A stretch of DNA of 64,000 nucleotides from Chryseobacterium piscicola (lineage in GTDB: Bacteria; Bacteroidota; Bacteroidia; Flavobacteriales; Weeksellaceae), in contig NZ_FTOJ01000001.1 of NCBI RefSeq assembly GCF_900156685.1, forward strand, positions 806,001 through 870,000, read 5' to 3'. Numbering within the stretch: the first letter of the stretch is position 1; every line of letters starts with the position of its first letter. Of this stretch, positions 62,801 through 64,000 are shown one piece after another. Both the position numbers and the translations under genes were made by a program. A model generated the notes under the pieces. It was not told where the DNA came from. It saw only the letters and a list, made by a program, of their open reading frames with translations, and ran no database searches.

Positions 62801-64000
62801 GACCATTGAGCCAGCCGGGAGGTTCTCCGAAACTATTATTGCATTTAGGAAATGTTTCAGAAGATATTTTAAAAGATGGTTTAATGCAGTATGAAAATGG
62901 TCTTCCCGTTCCATCTGCGCCTTCTACCACTACATCTTCCAATTGGGGAATTCAGCCGAAACAGCCCGCTATTCTCTATGCCTTCTCAACAGAAGGTACA
63001 GACAGAACTTCCCAAGATTTGGGATATGATGGTTTGGGTTCAGATCAGGAATCAGCAAGATTTGGAAATACTTTCATAAATCCGGTAACCAATTTATCAG
63101 ATCCCGCAGTTGATGATTTCGTATTTTACCTTTCTGCAAAGTTTACAGGAAACTTAGCTTCATCACTTGTTCAACGATACAAATATTTCAGAGGTCCGGA
63201 AGGAAACTCACAAAGTAATTCGCTTGAGGTAGCTTCCCAAACTCCGGATGCGGAAGATATCAATAAAGATTACAATCTTGATCAAAGTGAAAATTATAAT
63301 GAATATGTTGTAAATCTTGATCAGGCAAGTTTGGCTTTAGGACAGAATAACATTGTTGACGTAAAAACAGTTCAGGCAACTTTCCAAAACGGACAAACTG
63401 ATGACGTGAAATGGTTTCTTTTCAGAATTCCAGTTAATAAATACAACGAACCGAATGTTGGTGGAGATAAAGATGCCTCAATTTTAAATAATGTACGTTT
63501 TGCAAGAATGTTGCTAACAGGTTTTGATAACATATCTACTTTAAGATTCGGAACCATGGATCTGGTAAGATCAGATTGGAGAAAATATCCTAATTTAATT
63601 GCAAGCCCAACGGTTACCACAACTGAAGGTAATACAGGAGCAACAACTTTGAATGATAATTTCGAAGTAGGAAGTGTGAATATTGAGGAAAACGCATTAA
63701 ACCAACCACCTTACGTACTGCCTCCAGGAATCGACAGACAGGTCTTGAGCGGAAATGCAGGTGCTCAAAGACAAAATGAATCTTCGCTTTATCTGAAAGT
63801 AAGAAACATGAGCGAAGAGGCGAGAGGTGTTTTCAAAAATACTACACTGGATATGAGAAGGTACAAAAAGTTGAAGCTATTTGTACACGCACAAAACCTT
63901 GATAGCCCAAGAGATTCAAATTTAGATCAAAATGTAAAATTCTTCATCCGTTTTGGTAGTGATGCTTCAGATAACTATTATGAGTATGAATCTTCAGTGA
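59869..64000 (+). CDS. sprA: Cell-surface protein SprA (type IX secretion outer-membrane translocon), 5' part
   Basis: This open frame starts with GTG at 59869 (VKKISYFNIFSVLFFLLVSG, a signal peptide), 6 bp after ruvA, and stays open to the window edge, giving about 1377 codons. Full SprA is roughly 2300-2400 aa, so the 3' part is missing. The protein is Gln/Asn/Tyr-rich and typical of SprA, with EDPTYYEAYYDIKTGMYFVY near the start and many FDIDQRIQLGLIGKVGE-like beta-strand segments. SprA forms the large outer-membrane channel of the type IX secretion system used for gliding and secretion. Confidence 0.93.
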   Translation, partial: MKKISYFNIFSVLFFLLVSGSVFAQQEPTGFTIKKDWQVEDPTYYEAYYDIKTGMYFVYPKVGNTVTGPPTPMSPQDYKEFMDAQQAKTYYKDKSNRYSLMFRKDKAEAARLGLIPSLTINNRLFEAMFGSNKIEIIPSGYASFDFAGLYQKIDNPLILPQNRTSFTFDIDQRIQLGLIGKVGENLQLKANYDTQSGFAFENRMNLVWQAKGSWKDLQTKGLNDVDKPSAGGEDKIIKRIEFGNVNMPLSTSLIRGSESLFGVKSEFQFGKTFGTAVMSQQQGEARNIVVQGGGVMNTFKVNAIDYEDNQHYFIGQYFLNNYDNALLNYPQINSRINISRIEVWVLDQGNSNLSYQKSIVGIRDLGEGASGLPDNTQNNVYGAVTALGAGIRNPDQTYNTINGQVLPNATGTTEPYQDGEQFIYNRKARRLTTSEYTFHPQLGYVSLNQRLNDQQLLAVSYSYTVNGTSQVYKVGEFSEESPVLVTKLLKPNTTVKTTSPMWQLMMKNIYALDAGQIEQDGFILNVLYRDPQTGGKVNYLPNTSVQDINLLKLLNWDRLNLHGDLQSNGGTLGDGIFDFVNGITVKPEFGKLIFTKIQPFGSHMQTVLGSNNPQYVFSDLYSQQKQVASASSLAQRYTLEGRYKGAQGQGISLGAVNVPQGSVKVSANGVQLTEGVDYTVDYMLGSVTIINENVKQSGQAINISLENQLTFNTQRKRFLGLNLERRVSENFIFGGTVVNYSESPLTQKVNYGQEAVNNTMAGVNMLYNNQLPFLTRLTDKIPGINTEAPSNLNFRMEGAYLIPGINKGTNDQSYIDDFEQTTSKISLKEPTAWSLASKPEKNQNYPIFNGAGSNNDLTNGYGRGLLSWYNIDPRFWGVGGRPPEGITAQSVSNHASRRVQFSEIFNNRDFVAGEQTFTNTFDISYYPAEKGPYNINPNTETTQQRWAGLMRPISVSNFINSNIEYLEFWMMDPYADNRPLSQPGGSPKLLLHLGNVSEDILKDGLMQYENGLPVPSAPSTTTSSNWGIQPKQPAILYAFSTEGTDRTSQDLGYDGLGSDQESARFGNTFINPVTNLSDPAVDDFVFYLSAKFTGNLASSLVQRYKYFRGPEGNSQSNSLEVASQTPDAEDINKDYNLDQSENYNEYVVNLDQASLALGQNNIVDVKTVQATFQNGQTDDVKWFLFRIPVNKYNEPNVGGDKDASILNNVRFARMLLTGFDNISTLRFGTMDLVRSDWRKYPNLIASPTVTTTEGNTGATTLNDNFEVGSVNIEENALNQPPYVLPPGIDRQVLSGNAGAQRQNESSLYLKVRNMSEEARGVFKNTTLDMRRYKKLKLFVHAQNLDSPRDSNLDQNVKFFIRFGSDASDNYYEYESSV

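Overview
The window looks like chromosome of a low-GC Bacteroidota of the Flavobacteriia, most like Chryseobacterium or a close Weeksellaceae relative. The reasons are the genes of that group (sprA after ruvA, GLPGLI-family proteins, a DUF3810 protease-like protein, a PRTRC cassette, the ABC-type RiPP exporter), promoters of the TAnnTTTG type, and starts without Shine-Dalgarno sequences. I see no rRNA, tRNA or CRISPR array.

Region 1 (1-17912) is a peptide natural-product (RiPP) island, all on the + strand. It opens with a LanB dehydratase split into two genes, then a GLPGLI protein, three paralogous precursor peptides with a decayed fourth copy, and the grasp-with-spasm enzymes GwsG (ATP-grasp) and GwsS (SPASM). 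Next come three repeats of one unit: a conserved 33-nt leader, a short GG-leader Cys-containing peptide, a hairpin, and a GLPGLI protein. It closes with a fifth precursor type, a carboxypeptidase-regulatory-like protein, a VKOR/thioredoxin fusion, a C39-peptidase ABC exporter and an HlyD adaptor. Reading it as one system, the maturases act on the precursors, the VKOR fusion could drive disulfides in the even-Cys peptides, and the C39 exporter could cut after GG and export.

Region 2 (about 17913-33589) is mobile DNA, mostly on the - strand. Near-identical ~130-bp direct repeats flank a small cargo (GNAT, DUF6904-like, phospholipase D-like). Then come a PRTRC cassette with SSB, a candidate small-protein/GNAT toxin-antitoxin pair, a Toprim primase-like protein, an iteron origin with a DnaA box, a Rep protein, HTH proteins and a tyrosine integrase. 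It looks like an integrated plasmid-like element. No relaxase or transfer genes are visible here.

Region 3 (33590-50603) is a rhamnose and pectin utilisation locus: rhamnose isomerase, FGGY kinase, FMN lactate-type oxidoreductase, GntR regulator, a GH65-like protein, a DUF4450 protein and a GH28 polygalacturonase. A three-gene ABC-three-component (ABC-3C) defence operon sits inside it. Dispersed and palindromic repeats lie in the gaps.

Region 4 (50604-64000) is ordinary core genome: DUF3810, sugar MFS transporter, PlsC acyltransferase, GtrA, GlcNAc-kinase-like ATPase, NADP-malic enzyme, ruvA and the first ~4.1 kb of sprA, which runs off the window. A possible small RNA with a strong terminator lies near 51.2-51.3 kb.
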